DNA from: Paroedura picta
Lineage: Eukaryota > Chordata > Lepidosauria > Squamata > Gekkonidae
DNA length: 64,000 bases
Direction: 5' to 3'
Assembly (NCBI RefSeq): GCF_049243985.1
Contig: NC_135374.1
Location: 58,339,934-58,403,933 of the forward strand
The notes under the pieces were generated by a model. The model ran no database searches and had not been told where the DNA came from. It was given only the letters and a program-made list of their open reading frames with translations. Position 1 is the stretch's first letter. Each line of letters starts with the position of its first letter. Below are positions 1 through 10,200 of the stretch, piece by piece. Made by a program: the position numbers and the translations under genes.

Positions 1-1140
1 ATCACAACATGCAGGAATGGTGTTACATTATTCCCCACAAACCTCCCCAGCCTGAATGGAGTGCCACTCAAAACAGCACAATCGGCCAGGAACCTGGGCA
101 TGATCCTTGATGTTTCCCTAATCATGGAGGCTCAAATCATGAGAGTAGCGCAGCTGACATTTCCCCATCTCCCCAAGTTAAACTACTAGCGCCTTATCCA
201 GCTCCGGAACACCTAGCCACAATGATCCACATAACAGTCATCTTTAGACTGGATTACTGCAACTTGCTCTATGTGGGCCTTCCCTTATCCTTGCTCTGGA
301 AGCTACGATTGGTACAAAATGCAGCTGCTGGCATCCTCATCCAAACACTATGGATAGCCCATAATGTTCCAATCCTGCAGCAGTTGCTCTGGCTGCCAAC
401 TGAATACCAGATCAGGTTTAAGGTGCTGGTACTCACCTTCAAGGCCATATGCAGTCAGGATCCTGGGTACCTCAGGGACCGTCTGTTTCCCTATATCCCC
501 CCCCCCCCAAAGAGCAACACACTCTATTCATTCTAGCTATCTGGCAATCGCTGGCCCCAAAGAAGTCTGCCTGACATTCCCAAAGTGGGCGTTACCGCCC
601 ACTGGTGGGTGCTGCAGCGATCCAGGGGGGGCGGCGATGGGCCACAGGTGCATTTGGGGGCGATGAATAACTATTAAAATTTAAAAAAAAATTCTAGGAG
701 GCCGAGTAATATTTTTTCTGGAAAGGGGGCGGTAGGTCAGATAAGTTTGGGAACCACTGGACTAGAGCTTTTTCATCCACGCCCCAGCCTGGTAGAACAA
801 ATTCCCTAGTGAAATCTAGGCCCTACTGGAACCTGAATAACTCCCTAGGGCCTGCAAAACTGAGTTCTTGTGCCAGGCTTTCATGTGACAGCCAGAAACC
901 AGGACCTCCCTGTAACCTGGTCCTTTACCAGGTAACTCCTGACATCCAACAATGTCCCAAACAGAAATTGCTTGTTCCCTAACTGTTGTTCCTACCCAAT
1001 TGTTACTATTGTTATTCACCATTCCAAATATTACAATGTACCTTTCGGCTCCCCATTGGTTCCACGTACATCGCCCTGGGACATCACAGTAAGGGGCAGT
1101 ATATAAGTCAAATTAATGAGTGAATTAATAAATAAATAAA
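1..1140 (+). mobile_element. L2-type LINE, C-terminal RT region and 3' end
   Basis: Bases 222-536 encode a CR1/L2-clade reverse-transcriptase end ([45 protein letters not shown]). Preceding text reads ARNLGMILD-like. The 3' part continues after 760 (cctggtagaacaaattccct) to a tail of repeated aataaat near 1130. It is interrupted by a MITE at about 575-759 and is degraded. Confidence 0.75.
575..759. mobile_element. hAT-like MITE nested in the L2
   Basis: The element ends gtttgggaaccactg at 745-759, the mirror of a typical hAT start cagtggttcccaaac. The left end (cattcccaaagtgggcg) is poorly preserved. The interior is G-rich. No clean target duplication was found. Confidence 0.5.
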
Positions 1141-1549
1141 ATATGGTCAAGAAACTCTTGCAAGAATTATAAACTGTGTCGGCATTTGATTAATATGTCC
1201 GCTGTTAGAGCCCTTTAAACATAATGACAAGGACTATTCTAATATTCACATCTAGTCTTCACTTTTACATCTGCAACAAGAGGTGGCCCTGTGAGGTCAC
1301 TCTTTAACCCCAATAACCTGTACCCTAGAAGTAGCTGACAAATTCCTCTTCATCCTGCTGCTTTAGGCAAAAAGCAAGTAAGGCATCATAAACAGAAGTG
1401 TAATCTTAATAGGTTCATGGGACTCTCCTCTCCAGAGGTCAGAAAATGCAGGCAAAGGAAGGTATAGTAACTTTGTTATAAAATTCCAACAAAACTAAGA
1501 AAGCAGAGATTCCTAATAAGGCCATCCAGTTTCTGAGGGGTGATCTACA

Positions 1550-1695
1550 ATTTTGTTTTAACTGAATTATTTTATCATTTTAGATATATTTTAGATGTTT
1601 TTAATTATTCAAATGTTTCAGTGTTTTTATGCACATCTATTTGGGGGCCCTGATTAAATATAGAGATGGTATATAAAACATTTAAATAAATAAAT
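1550..1695 (+). mobile_element. LINE 3' tail (L2-like) fragment
   Basis: The sequence ends in atggtatataaaacatttaa followed by aataaataaat, the usual L2 tail layout in these genomes. Short and degraded. Confidence 0.45.
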
Positions 1696-1779
1696 CTTTG
1701 GGATCATTCAGAATTTTGTGGTGCAAACATAGGACACCTGCGATTTCAGACCCTGCAAGATTAGGACTATGAAAGTGCA

Positions 1780-2190
1780 TTTATCAACAGTTCAGAAGGA
1801 GACAGCTAGTGTAGACAGAACAAGACTGGAGTGATATGGTTCCATTCCAGTCAATATTCTAGCAACAGTTACAAGGACTGTCCCAAGTAGAGTGTACTGC
1901 AGTAATCAAATCTAGATGTTACTGGGGCATGTACCACAATACCAAGATGTTTCACACTCAAGGACTGCAACTGGCTCACCAGCCAAAGTTGCTGAAAAGT
2001 CACTTCTGGTCACCACAGTCAACTGCTTATCCAACAGGAGGTCTGGACCCAGAGGACTCCAAAGCTGCTCCTTTAGGTGTGCAGAATCCCATTCAGAAAA
2101 GAGGATAACCCGTTTTTTGAGTCAGAACTTCCCCCCACACTGATAGCACTTCCATTTTGTCACATTTTGGCTAATCCTAATAAAAATACT
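1780..2190 (-). mobile_element. Old LINE fragment (CR1/L2 superfamily)
   Basis: Text such as gcagtaatcaaatctagatg followed by ttactggggcatgtaccac resembles internal LINE sequence. A related stretch occurs at 28,950-29,460. There is no intact frame. Family assignment is tentative. Confidence 0.4.
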
Positions 2191-2204
2191 GCTACTGGTT
2201 GTGA

Positions 2205-2484
2205 GAGCCTCTTGTGGCGCAGAGTGGTAAGGCAGCCGTCTGAAAGCTTTGCCCATAAGGCTGGGAGTTCGATCCCAGCAGCCGGCTCAAGGTTGACTCA
2301 GCCTTCCATCCTTCCGAGGTCGGTAAAATGAGTACCCAGCTTGCTGGGGGGTAAACGGTAATGACTGGGGAAGGCACTGGCAAACCACCCCGTATTGAGT
2401 CTGCCATGAAAACGCTAGAGGGCGTCACCCCAAGGGTCAGACATGACTCGGTGCTTGCACAGGGGATACCTTTACCTTTACCTT
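2205..2484 (+). mobile_element. tRNA-derived SINE with (ACCTTT)n tail, copy 1
   Basis: A full-length SINE of about 280 bp with a tRNA-like head (tggcgcagagtggtaaggca, B-box-like gggagttcgatccc) and an (acctt t)n tail. It is flanked by a perfect 12-bp duplication tactggttgtga at 2193-2204 and 2485-2496. It is nearly identical to the copy at 24344, so it is young. Confidence 0.9.
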
Positions 2485-2540
2485 TACTGGTTGTGAATTT
2501 CCTAGAATCACTGCTGCTTTCAAAAGTGCATCTTCAAAGT

Positions 2541-2735
2541 TCTTTCCTGATGATGATGATGATGATTTGCCATCAAGTCATAGCTACCATAAGGCAAACC
2601 CATAAGGTTTTTGAGGCAAGAAACATTCAGAGGTGGTTTGCCACTGCCTGCCTCTGTGTCACGACTGGTCTCCCATCCAAAAACGATTCAGTGTTGACAA
2701 GGCTCAGCTTCTAAGATTTGACAAAATCATGCCAT
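2541..2735 (-). mobile_element. 5S rRNA-derived SINE, minus orientation
   Basis: Reverse complement of the squamate 5S-SINE layout: gaggtggtttgccactgcct, then ctggtctcccatccaaa, then agcttctaagatttgac, which mirrors 5S rRNA GTCAGATCTCGGAAGCT. It is degraded and starts beside a (gat)n run. Confidence 0.7.
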
Positions 2736-3299
2736 CCTGGACTACCCATGCTAAAAATTAAAAAACAAACCTGATGACAAACAGGTGATTCCCATTTCTC
2801 ACCTACAGAAATACATGATTGGAGCAGGAAAAGAGCTTTCCACTCTACCCTGAACTTAATCCAAGTGGGATTTGGCATTCCAGATTCATCAAGCAATATT
2901 TTGTAGACGAGCAAGATTGGATACTATAAAAAATATCCAGAAGACTATAAACAGAAGTGACACTAAAAATTCACTTACAATATTGCTGTCTCATACTTCT
3001 TAATTGCACCCCCCACTCTGCACCCAAAATTATTTCAAAGGAAATATTACAAGTTTATATCCCAAATAGATTCCCATATTGTTTTTCAAAATATGAAGTC
3101 AAGGCAATAGATGTAATTCCAGCAGTCCATACCCTGGATATAAGGGGAGCTGCAGCACAAGAGATCCCAATGTTGGCAAAAATATGCACTTTTCCTTTAA
3201 AATAAATCGTTACAAAGCGCCTTGAAATAACTGTTTAAAACATTAGTAGAACCTTTAATGTTAAGACTGCAAAATTTTTATACCAAGATTTAAATTTAT
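2736..3299. other. Unassigned AT-rich sequence
   Basis: No gene, RNA or recognisable repeat was seen. Short frames on both strands show no family features. Confidence 0.5.
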
Positions 3300-4080
3300 T
3301 TTAAAGCTAGTTATTCCTGGACGTCTTCCTTGTCCTGCATGAGACGCGTAAGACATACCAGCACGGTTTGCTAGTCAACGCTCGATTATGGGACTTGTGC
3401 ATTAAAATGGTCATTAAAAATTTCAGAGAAACAGCAAGGAAAAAACGTCCGAGTTCTGAGCACATGGCCCCCTAAAACTGGAAAGACCTCCCCCGCGTTC
3501 GCCGAGATATGTTAAAAGAAATGTCACGGCAAGTAGTTTGCTACGTATTCTTTTAAACAGCATTCGAATGTTCCATCACGTTCGTTACTCACCACCCCGA
3601 GACACCAAAACTTACTTTTGGGGCAGGCACTTTCTAAAGAATGGCCATCTCGTTCAACACAGCACATGCTGAGAACTACACTTCCCAGAATGCTGCAGTT
3701 TCATAGCTTCTTAACCCTTCCCAGGGAGGCGAAAAAGAATAAATATGGCAATAAGGGCGCGATTTACTGTAATGCCTAGTATGGCTGAAAACTGACCGAA
3801 ACGTATGTAAAGTCTAAGTATAACATCCCGAGTGCTTTATGAACGCAAAGCATGCAGAATACATACGTGTAAATTGAACTTCAGCTACTGTACATTCAAT
3901 ACAAATTATACACCTTTGCCGAGATCTAATTTCAAGGCTCTAGGCTGCAAAAGTAACAGTGCGTAACAAAAGCGAGCGACGATCTCCTTTCTTTAGCACG
4001 TGTCTAAATGAGATCCCACAGGCGAATCCAAACCAATTAAATGCAAGCCACTTGAGCAAAGAGTTTATCTTTGGCTTGAC
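3300..4080. promoter_or_regulatory. Repeat-poor upstream block with CpGs and ZNF143-like site
   Basis: I recognise no transposable element here, and CpGs are more frequent than in the AT-rich flanks. ACTACACTTCCCAGAATGC at 3675-3693 fits the ZNF143/STAF promoter motif. A good minus-strand splice donor (GTGAGTAAC, 3592 to 3584) lies downstream of it in minus-strand orientation. It could be a 5' exon of the divergent neighbour, which is GART in mammals. I see no coding sequence to prove it. Confidence 0.4.
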
Positions 4081-4311
4081 AGGCATTCTGTAAATATTCT
4101 TCCTGTGTCACATTCACTTTTACTGGATCAAACAATGTACTTATAGTATTTGAAAGAACTAAAATATGAATATATAATAAATTATTAATAAATAATATAT
4201 TTACAATTGCATAAGTCCAGAGTTTAAAAAGAAAGATGCCTAGTTTATCAAAGAACTAAGATTTTCGAGATCTTACATGGGTTTAAAGTAGGGTTATGAG
4301 GTTCCCCAGGG

Positions 4312-4446
4312 CAGGGGTAGTCAACCTGTGGTCCTCCAGATGTTCATGGACTACAATTCCCATGAGCCCCTGCCAGCAAACACTGGCAGGGCTCATGGGA
4401 ATTGTAGTCCATGGACATCTGGAGGACCTCAGGTTGACTACCCCTG
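4312..4446. mobile_element. Palindromic hAT MITE (CAGGGGTAGTCAA family), copy 1
   Basis: Near-perfect inverted repeat over the whole element, with ends caggggtagtcaacc and ggttgactacccctg. A perfect 8-bp target duplication ccccaggg flanks it (4304-4311, 4447-4454), diagnostic of hAT. No coding capacity. Confidence 0.93.
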
Positions 4447-4478
4447 CCCCAGGGTACCGGCAGGGGGATGCAGGGGTA

Positions 4479-4664
4479 GGGTTGCCAGATCCAGGTGGAG
4501 AAACATCTGAAGTCTGGGGAAAGATCCTCAGGAGGGCAGAGCCTCAGTTGGGGTACAATGCCACAGAGTCCACCTTGCAAAGCATCCATATTCTGATTTC
4601 TGCAGTCTGAAGATGAGCTGTAATTCTAGGGGATCTCCAGGTCTCACCTGGAGGCTGGCATCCC
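4479..4664 (+). mobile_element. TA-target MITE (GGGTTGCCA family), copy 1
   Basis: Ends gggttgccag and ctggcatccc. TA lies on the left, TT on the right (one change). The interior contains cacctggaggctggc and tggggtacaatgccacagag. A mariner-like non-autonomous element. Confidence 0.75.
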
Positions 4665-4880
4665 TTGGAATTAAATATATACAGGCCTGAATGGAAGATA
4701 AAAAGCTCTGGGTAGTAAAATAATCAGGATTTTCAAGGGAGGGTGCTGGTGTTATCAGGGGCATCACAGCCCCCCCCCCCTTTGTGTGTGTGTATGTTTG
4801 TATTGTTATATTGATATAATATTGGTCCTCTGAATTCCCAGCTTCCATTTTTAGAAGTCTCCAGTTTCTTCTCTCACATA

Positions 4881-5060
4881 GGGCTGCCAATATCCAGCTG
4901 GTACTGGAGATCTTCCAGAATTACAACTGATCAAACAGATCAGTTCACATGGAAGGTGAACTCTTTGAGCCCTCTGAGGTCTCTCCACTCCCAAAACCCC
5001 ACTGTCCCCAGGCTCCTCCCCTAAATCCCCAAGAATTAACTAAAGCAGAAATGGCAACCC
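4881..5060 (-). mobile_element. TA-target MITE (GGGTTGCCA family), copy 2
   Basis: Same family as 4479-4664 but reversed: starts gggctgccaata and ends atggcaaccc, with TA on both sides (4879-4880, 5061-5062). Confidence 0.8.
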
Positions 5061-5406
5061 TACATGGAAATATAAGGCAAAATGTATATCTCCCCAAAGG
5101 AAGGGGCTTTAGTGAAAACTGGAAATTCAAAGGACTGGCCAAACCTATCATATGATGATAATGTAGTGCCTTAAAAAGCAAAACCATCGACCTTCAGGGC
5201 TGGGGAAAGAGACTGCTCTGATGTTGACACTTGAATTATTGAAAAAATGGGGTGAAGGTGGGTGGGACTGGGTGGGACAAAGAAAACCAACAGAAACATT
5301 ATGAATAAGAAAAAAGGTCACTCAGAATCTGCTTCCAGAAAGAGATTGGGTGATGTTAAAAGAATGGGGGGGGGGCAGGGAGGCATGCAAAAATGTATGC
5401 TTACAG

Positions 5407-5710
5407 CAGTGGTCCCCAACCTTTTTATCACCGGGGACCACTCAATGCCTTTTACTGAGGCCCGGTGGGGGGGGGGTAGTTTACTCCTCTACTGTCAACC
5501 ACTACCCTAAGGCTCTCTGATCACTATGGTAATGTTTAAACATCCCTTCAAAATAAGATACAGACACGCCACAACAATGAAGTGTGTTGTAAAGGGCTGG
5601 GGGGATGAAGTAAAGGGACGGGGAGGGGGGGAGAAGGCATCCTTCGGGGCCCACCTCCAATTAGTCGAAGGACCACATGTGGTCCGCAGCCCACAAGTTG
5701 GGGATCGCTA
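5407..5710. mobile_element. hAT MITE (CAGTGGTCCCCAACC family), copy 1
   Basis: Ends cagtggtccccaacc and ttggggatcgcta. An 8-bp duplication gcttacag/gcctacag (5399-5406, 5711-5718) has one mismatch. G-rich interior. Related to 40322-40691. Confidence 0.88.
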
Positions 5711-6152
5711 GCCTACAGGATCCATTGCAGTATGAGCGTTCAGAACTAGGGTCTCCCAGAACAGAGTCAGACATTTTAACCATTGCACCACATACTCTTA
5801 TTTGGGAGCAAGCCACCACCTTACCTAGATGTATGTACATTTGGTTCCAAGTTAATTAATATGAATAACATAGAATTCACAATTCAAAAACATTTATTTT
5901 CAAGATTGCTAGGAAACAAGAATAATTGTGGCCTTAGCCTCTGGTCTCATTACTTTAGTTGTAGAGGAGACTGCCCTGCAAGATGTTTTTAGTTGCTGTT
6001 CAGATCACAGTTGTTTATACCATTTCTCATTCTAGTAGCCTGTGCCACTGGAAATGTTATACACACAACTGGGTGCGCACCACATGTTGATCCTCAAGCT
6101 CTGGAACCTCTCTAGTGTCACCTAGGAGTATTTTAGGGGAAACACCGTACAG

Positions 6153-6288
6153 CAGGGATAGTCAACCTGCGGCCCTCCAGATGTCCATGGACTACAATTC
6201 TCATAAGCCCCTGCCAGCGAATGCTGGCAGGGGCTCATGGGAATTGTAGTCCATGGACATCTGGAGGGCCGCAGTTTGATTACCCCTG
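6153..6288. mobile_element. Palindromic hAT MITE (CAGGGGTAGTCAA family), copy 2
   Basis: Foldback element with an 8-bp duplication ccgtacag/ccatacag (6145-6152, 6289-6296). It abuts the SON CpG island. Each arm carries an ACTACAATTC motif close to the ZNF143 core. Confidence 0.92.
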
Positions 6289-6299
6289 CCATACAGCAA

Positions 6300-7200
6300 G
6301 CGCAGCCTCCCACGTCGTGTGCCAGGAAATGCGCCACAATCCAGACCCAGAGGGGGAACGGGTCATCGCGGCTCCTACAACATGGCCGTCTCGACTGGAG
6401 GGGAGGGGGGAGTGGAAAAACGAGGTCTTCTCCGCTTACACTCCTGCTGGCTGTTTCTGTTTGTTTCCGCGCGCATGCGTTCACGGCAGATGTGGCGGTA
6501 CACAGAAGGCCACAGCGGCCATTAACGCGACAAGGAAAGCCGTAGTTGTTTCCTATAGCGCCAACTAAATTACTGCTTCAATCTCGTAAACCCGCCCGCC
6601 GCCACTCCGACGTCACAATGTTAACGCGCTAGTGGGGGGAGGGGGGCAGTGACCGAAAACACGCGCAACAGCCTCCATTTTACACGGGACTGGCCGAGTT
6701 CGCTCTCTATGGTTCCTTTCGATGACAGAGCGGCCATTCCCGAGCGCCTTAGACTCCACCCCTAACCGAGCCAGCAATCAGCGTCCAGAGAGCACAAAGG
6801 AAGTAGGGCCCGCCGCGTCTACTTCCGGTATTGCATTGTAGAGCGCAGGCGGATCTGAGTCTCGGGGGTGGGAAGGAGGGGGGTTAGTGCTCTGCGAGGC
6901 TGTCATGGCGACTAACATCGAGCAAATTTTTCGGACCTTTGTGGTTACTAAGTTCCGGGAGATTCAGGAGCAGCAGTTCGGCAGGTAAGGGGGGAGGAGA
7001 GCGATACTGTAGCGCGCGCGCCCGGGGTGCGGGGGGTGGGAGGGAGTCTGGCGGTATGCGAAGAGTAACGGGCGAAGCGGATGGAGTGGGGGAGGGGCAG
7101 CGGAGGCAGGCCGGAAGGGCCTTCAAGAGAGTGGAAAGGAGTGACAACGGCGCGGGCTTGGAGAATGCGGTTCTGGCGGGGGAGTTTATGCAATAACGAA
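6300..7200. promoter_or_regulatory. SON CpG-island promoter
   Basis: CpG-dense, GC-rich sequence spans the upstream region and exon 1, with no TATA box near the start. Visible sites: NRF1-like gcgcatgcgt at 6471-6480, CRE-like gacgtcac at 6609-6616 and ETS-like acttccgg at 6821-6828, 77 bp before the ATG. This is typical of a housekeeping, possibly bidirectional, promoter. Transcription start sites cannot be read from sequence alone. Confidence 0.75.
6905..6984 (+). CDS. SON: SON coding exon 1
   Basis: It encodes aa 1-26 plus two bases of codon 27. The conserved start MATNIEQIFR begins at 6905 and the donor gtaagg follows at 6985. It lies in the CpG island. Exon 2 completes codon 27 as AG|T. 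Confidence 0.95.
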
Positions 7201-10200
7201 ATATAAATGCACGCAGAGGAGGCCCAGGCGCAGGATAAAGAAAGGGAAGGGTTTTGGAAGGGGCCCAAGGGCAGGACTTGGCCAAGGCTCACGAAATGGC
7301 TTTGGCAGTAAAGCCCTTGAGATAGGTATCCTGATATTGAGTAACACATTTTGAAGTAATTAAGACTTCTGGGTGATCTGAGGATTAGATGATTTTATAA
7401 ATGGTCGCAGTTCTGAAAAGCTCCGAAGAGCTGTATTTTGTGGATGTAGTTTGAGTAGTAGTCAACTTTTGCACAAGAATTAGGTACAGGTAACTTCACG
7501 TGAGTTAGTTCTTTTTAAAATTTGCTTCACTTATAGCCTGCCTTTCTCACTGAGGCCCATTTTTCAGTGATATGCCATAATCAGATGGGCATTGCACAGG
7601 ATTTAGCTGCCAACTTACATGCAGTCATATTCCCTCCCCATAAACTTGATTTTTACTTAGTGACAGCTCCAATAATGAGTGTAGTAGGAGTAAGATTACA
7701 GAATTTGTAAACTTTACAAATGATTTTTTTTTAAGACAGGAATGAAAAGGGGAAAAACTGAATAGGCTTGATGCACTAAATTGCTAAAACATGTTTACAA
7801 TGCAGTAAAAGATAGGTCTTGTATGCAATAAATATACTGTCAGTGAGTAAGCCATCTTGGTTGGATAAAAAGGCAGAATATACATTTGCAAATAAAATAT
7901 AGCACCAGAAGAATAGCTAGATTTCCTTATGAGTTGCTTGGAAGGAAGGTTTTATAAGATTAAATTTGCATTTCATCATAATACAGTTTTTCTTTGGGTT
8001 GGAATTCAATCACTTTTTCATGAAATGTTACATTATGGATTGTGGTTTATATAAAGATCTAGATGTCTCAAAATATATATTGTGAAATATGTAAACTTAA
8101 AATACAACTGCTCATAATTTGATATTTTTTGCATTGTGTATATTGGGTATAGGAAAAAAATTGCATAGCTATGATCTTTTAATTGTAAAATGTTTAGTGC
8201 TTTCATTCACTAGAAAAAATGAGCTTGGAAAATTATAAGAAGTTAACATTTATTAAAATGTCTGATGTGTGACTATCTAAATTATATGAAGACATGTGTG
8301 TGGTGCTTATTGGCAATTCTGATAGCTCTACAGACTTTCTAATTTGTATGATGTTCTCTAGAAAAAGCAGTGAAATATTGTAAATACTAAATTGTACATT
8401 CGCTAGGTATAAAAATGCTTTAATGAAAAAGCATGATAATCCTTAGTTGTTCACATGTCATAATAAAAGGTCTGTTTTAAATCTTGATACAGTGGGCAAG
8501 CCTAACTTGAAATATGTGCACTGTATTTTACACAAATACATTTATCTTCAATTTCGCTATCTGCAAGTTAGGGGAAATGTTGAACAAACGTATATTTGAA
8601 CAGAAATAGTTTTGAATAATTGTACTAGCAGCATATTTGTATATTAAGGTAAATCTTCAGAAAGCTGAAACTGTTGAATTATTCATTAGGCTATTACCTT
8701 TATTTGCATGTCTACAGTAGACACAGGTATTGTCATTTTACAATGGTCTTACATAAACATCTTCATGGCACTTTTCAAAGAATTTAAAGGATTTAGACTA
8801 ATTCCAGAATAGAAAATGTTTCATAGTAGTTTTTCAGTGTATCCCTCAAAGACCTTAGAAACTCTCTGAAAAATTCCAATACAAAATAAACCTAAATAAC
8901 CTTCCTCTACGCATTTATTTCCTTTATATATTTAGTAACACCAATCAGCTAAGGATTCCTGGCCCTAAAGAAATGTTCCTTTTCAATCCTGGCTCCTGCC
9001 TGGTTGAATGAGATCCCTGGGGAGATCAGGGCTCTGTCTGAGCTTGCTAATTTCTGCTGGGCCTGTAAGATGGAGCTCTTCTGCTGGGTTTATGGTTGAG
9101 GCCAGCCAGAAAACACATCTAAATTCTGTGCCTCCCTACTTTTCCCAACACTTTCCCTCTGATTCCTCCCTACATTCAGCAACTTTGCTGGCTGAAATTA
9201 CTATCAATCTCAGTAATTATTGAGTTTAATTATCTGTAATTATCTTGGTGAAATCTCAGTGATTTTAAAGTTTATTCGATTTAATTCTTAGGTAAATTTA
9301 TATTGGTTTTATTAAGCTTTATTATCTAAATTGTTGTTCGCTGCCCTGAAATGGCAATGTCCAAAAGGGGCTGTATATAAATGGCTTAGTAAATAAATAT
9401 CCTGCCTTTTCCATTGGGGACCCAAAGCAACTTACATTGTCCTTCTCTCCTCTGTTTTATCCTCACAAATAGCTTTTGAGGTAGGTTAGACTGAGTGTGT
9501 GTGATGGGTCCAAGGTCACCTGGTAAGCTTGTATGGCAAAGTGGCGATTTAAACCTGGATAACCCAGATCCTAGTCTTCTACTCTAACCATTATACCACC
9601 CTGACTCATCCCACCTAATTAAAAGCCCTAGGAAATAAAATGGCCTTGAGTTGGTATGCTTTTGACCCCCGGAAGCTCATTTCATAGGGTGGGAGTAAAG
9701 ATGGAAAAACTATGGATTCTGGTCAGTGCCAGGTGTGGTCCTCTAAGCCAGGGGTAGTCAACCTGTGATCCTCCAGATGCCCTTGGACTACAATTCCCAC
9801 GAGCCCCTGCCAACAAACACTGGCAGGGGCTCATGGGAATTGTAGTCCATGGACATCTGGAGGACCACAGGTTGACTACCCCTGCTCTAAGCAAGGGAAC
9901 AGCTATCTGATGGCGGTCCAAGGATTGCAGCTGGCACATGGGATCATATTTTGATATGTGCATTCTAAGCTTGAATTAAATTTTGAAATTATTTGAAACT
10001 AGTAAAAAAGCCTGCTGCACTCAAAATGCAGCGGGCGCTAGCGGGGCGCGCAATGAGGGTGGCGGGGCTCTGAGGCTTGCGACCCACCTGGCGTTTTGGG
10101 GGCGAGCGGCGGGCGAGCTGGAGGGCAGGAAGAAGTCGACCGGCTGTGGCGACTCGCGCTGGGTCCCGAAGCTGGTGGGTGGCTGGGCGGCGAGGTCTGG

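Noticed and set aside
816-1022. Minus-strand 68-codon frame
   Set aside because: It lies antisense in the 3' part of an L2 LINE and has no protein features.
2205-2290. Possible tRNA gene (B-box-like gggagttcgatccc)
   Set aside because: It is the tRNA-like head of a SINE with a tail and target duplications, and it would not fold into a proper cloverleaf with a matching acceptor stem.
1-6300. GART coding exons expected next to SON
   Set aside because: I looked on the minus strand for the N-terminal GSGGREH-type block and other conserved parts and did not find them. Only an upstream candidate 5' region is suggested.
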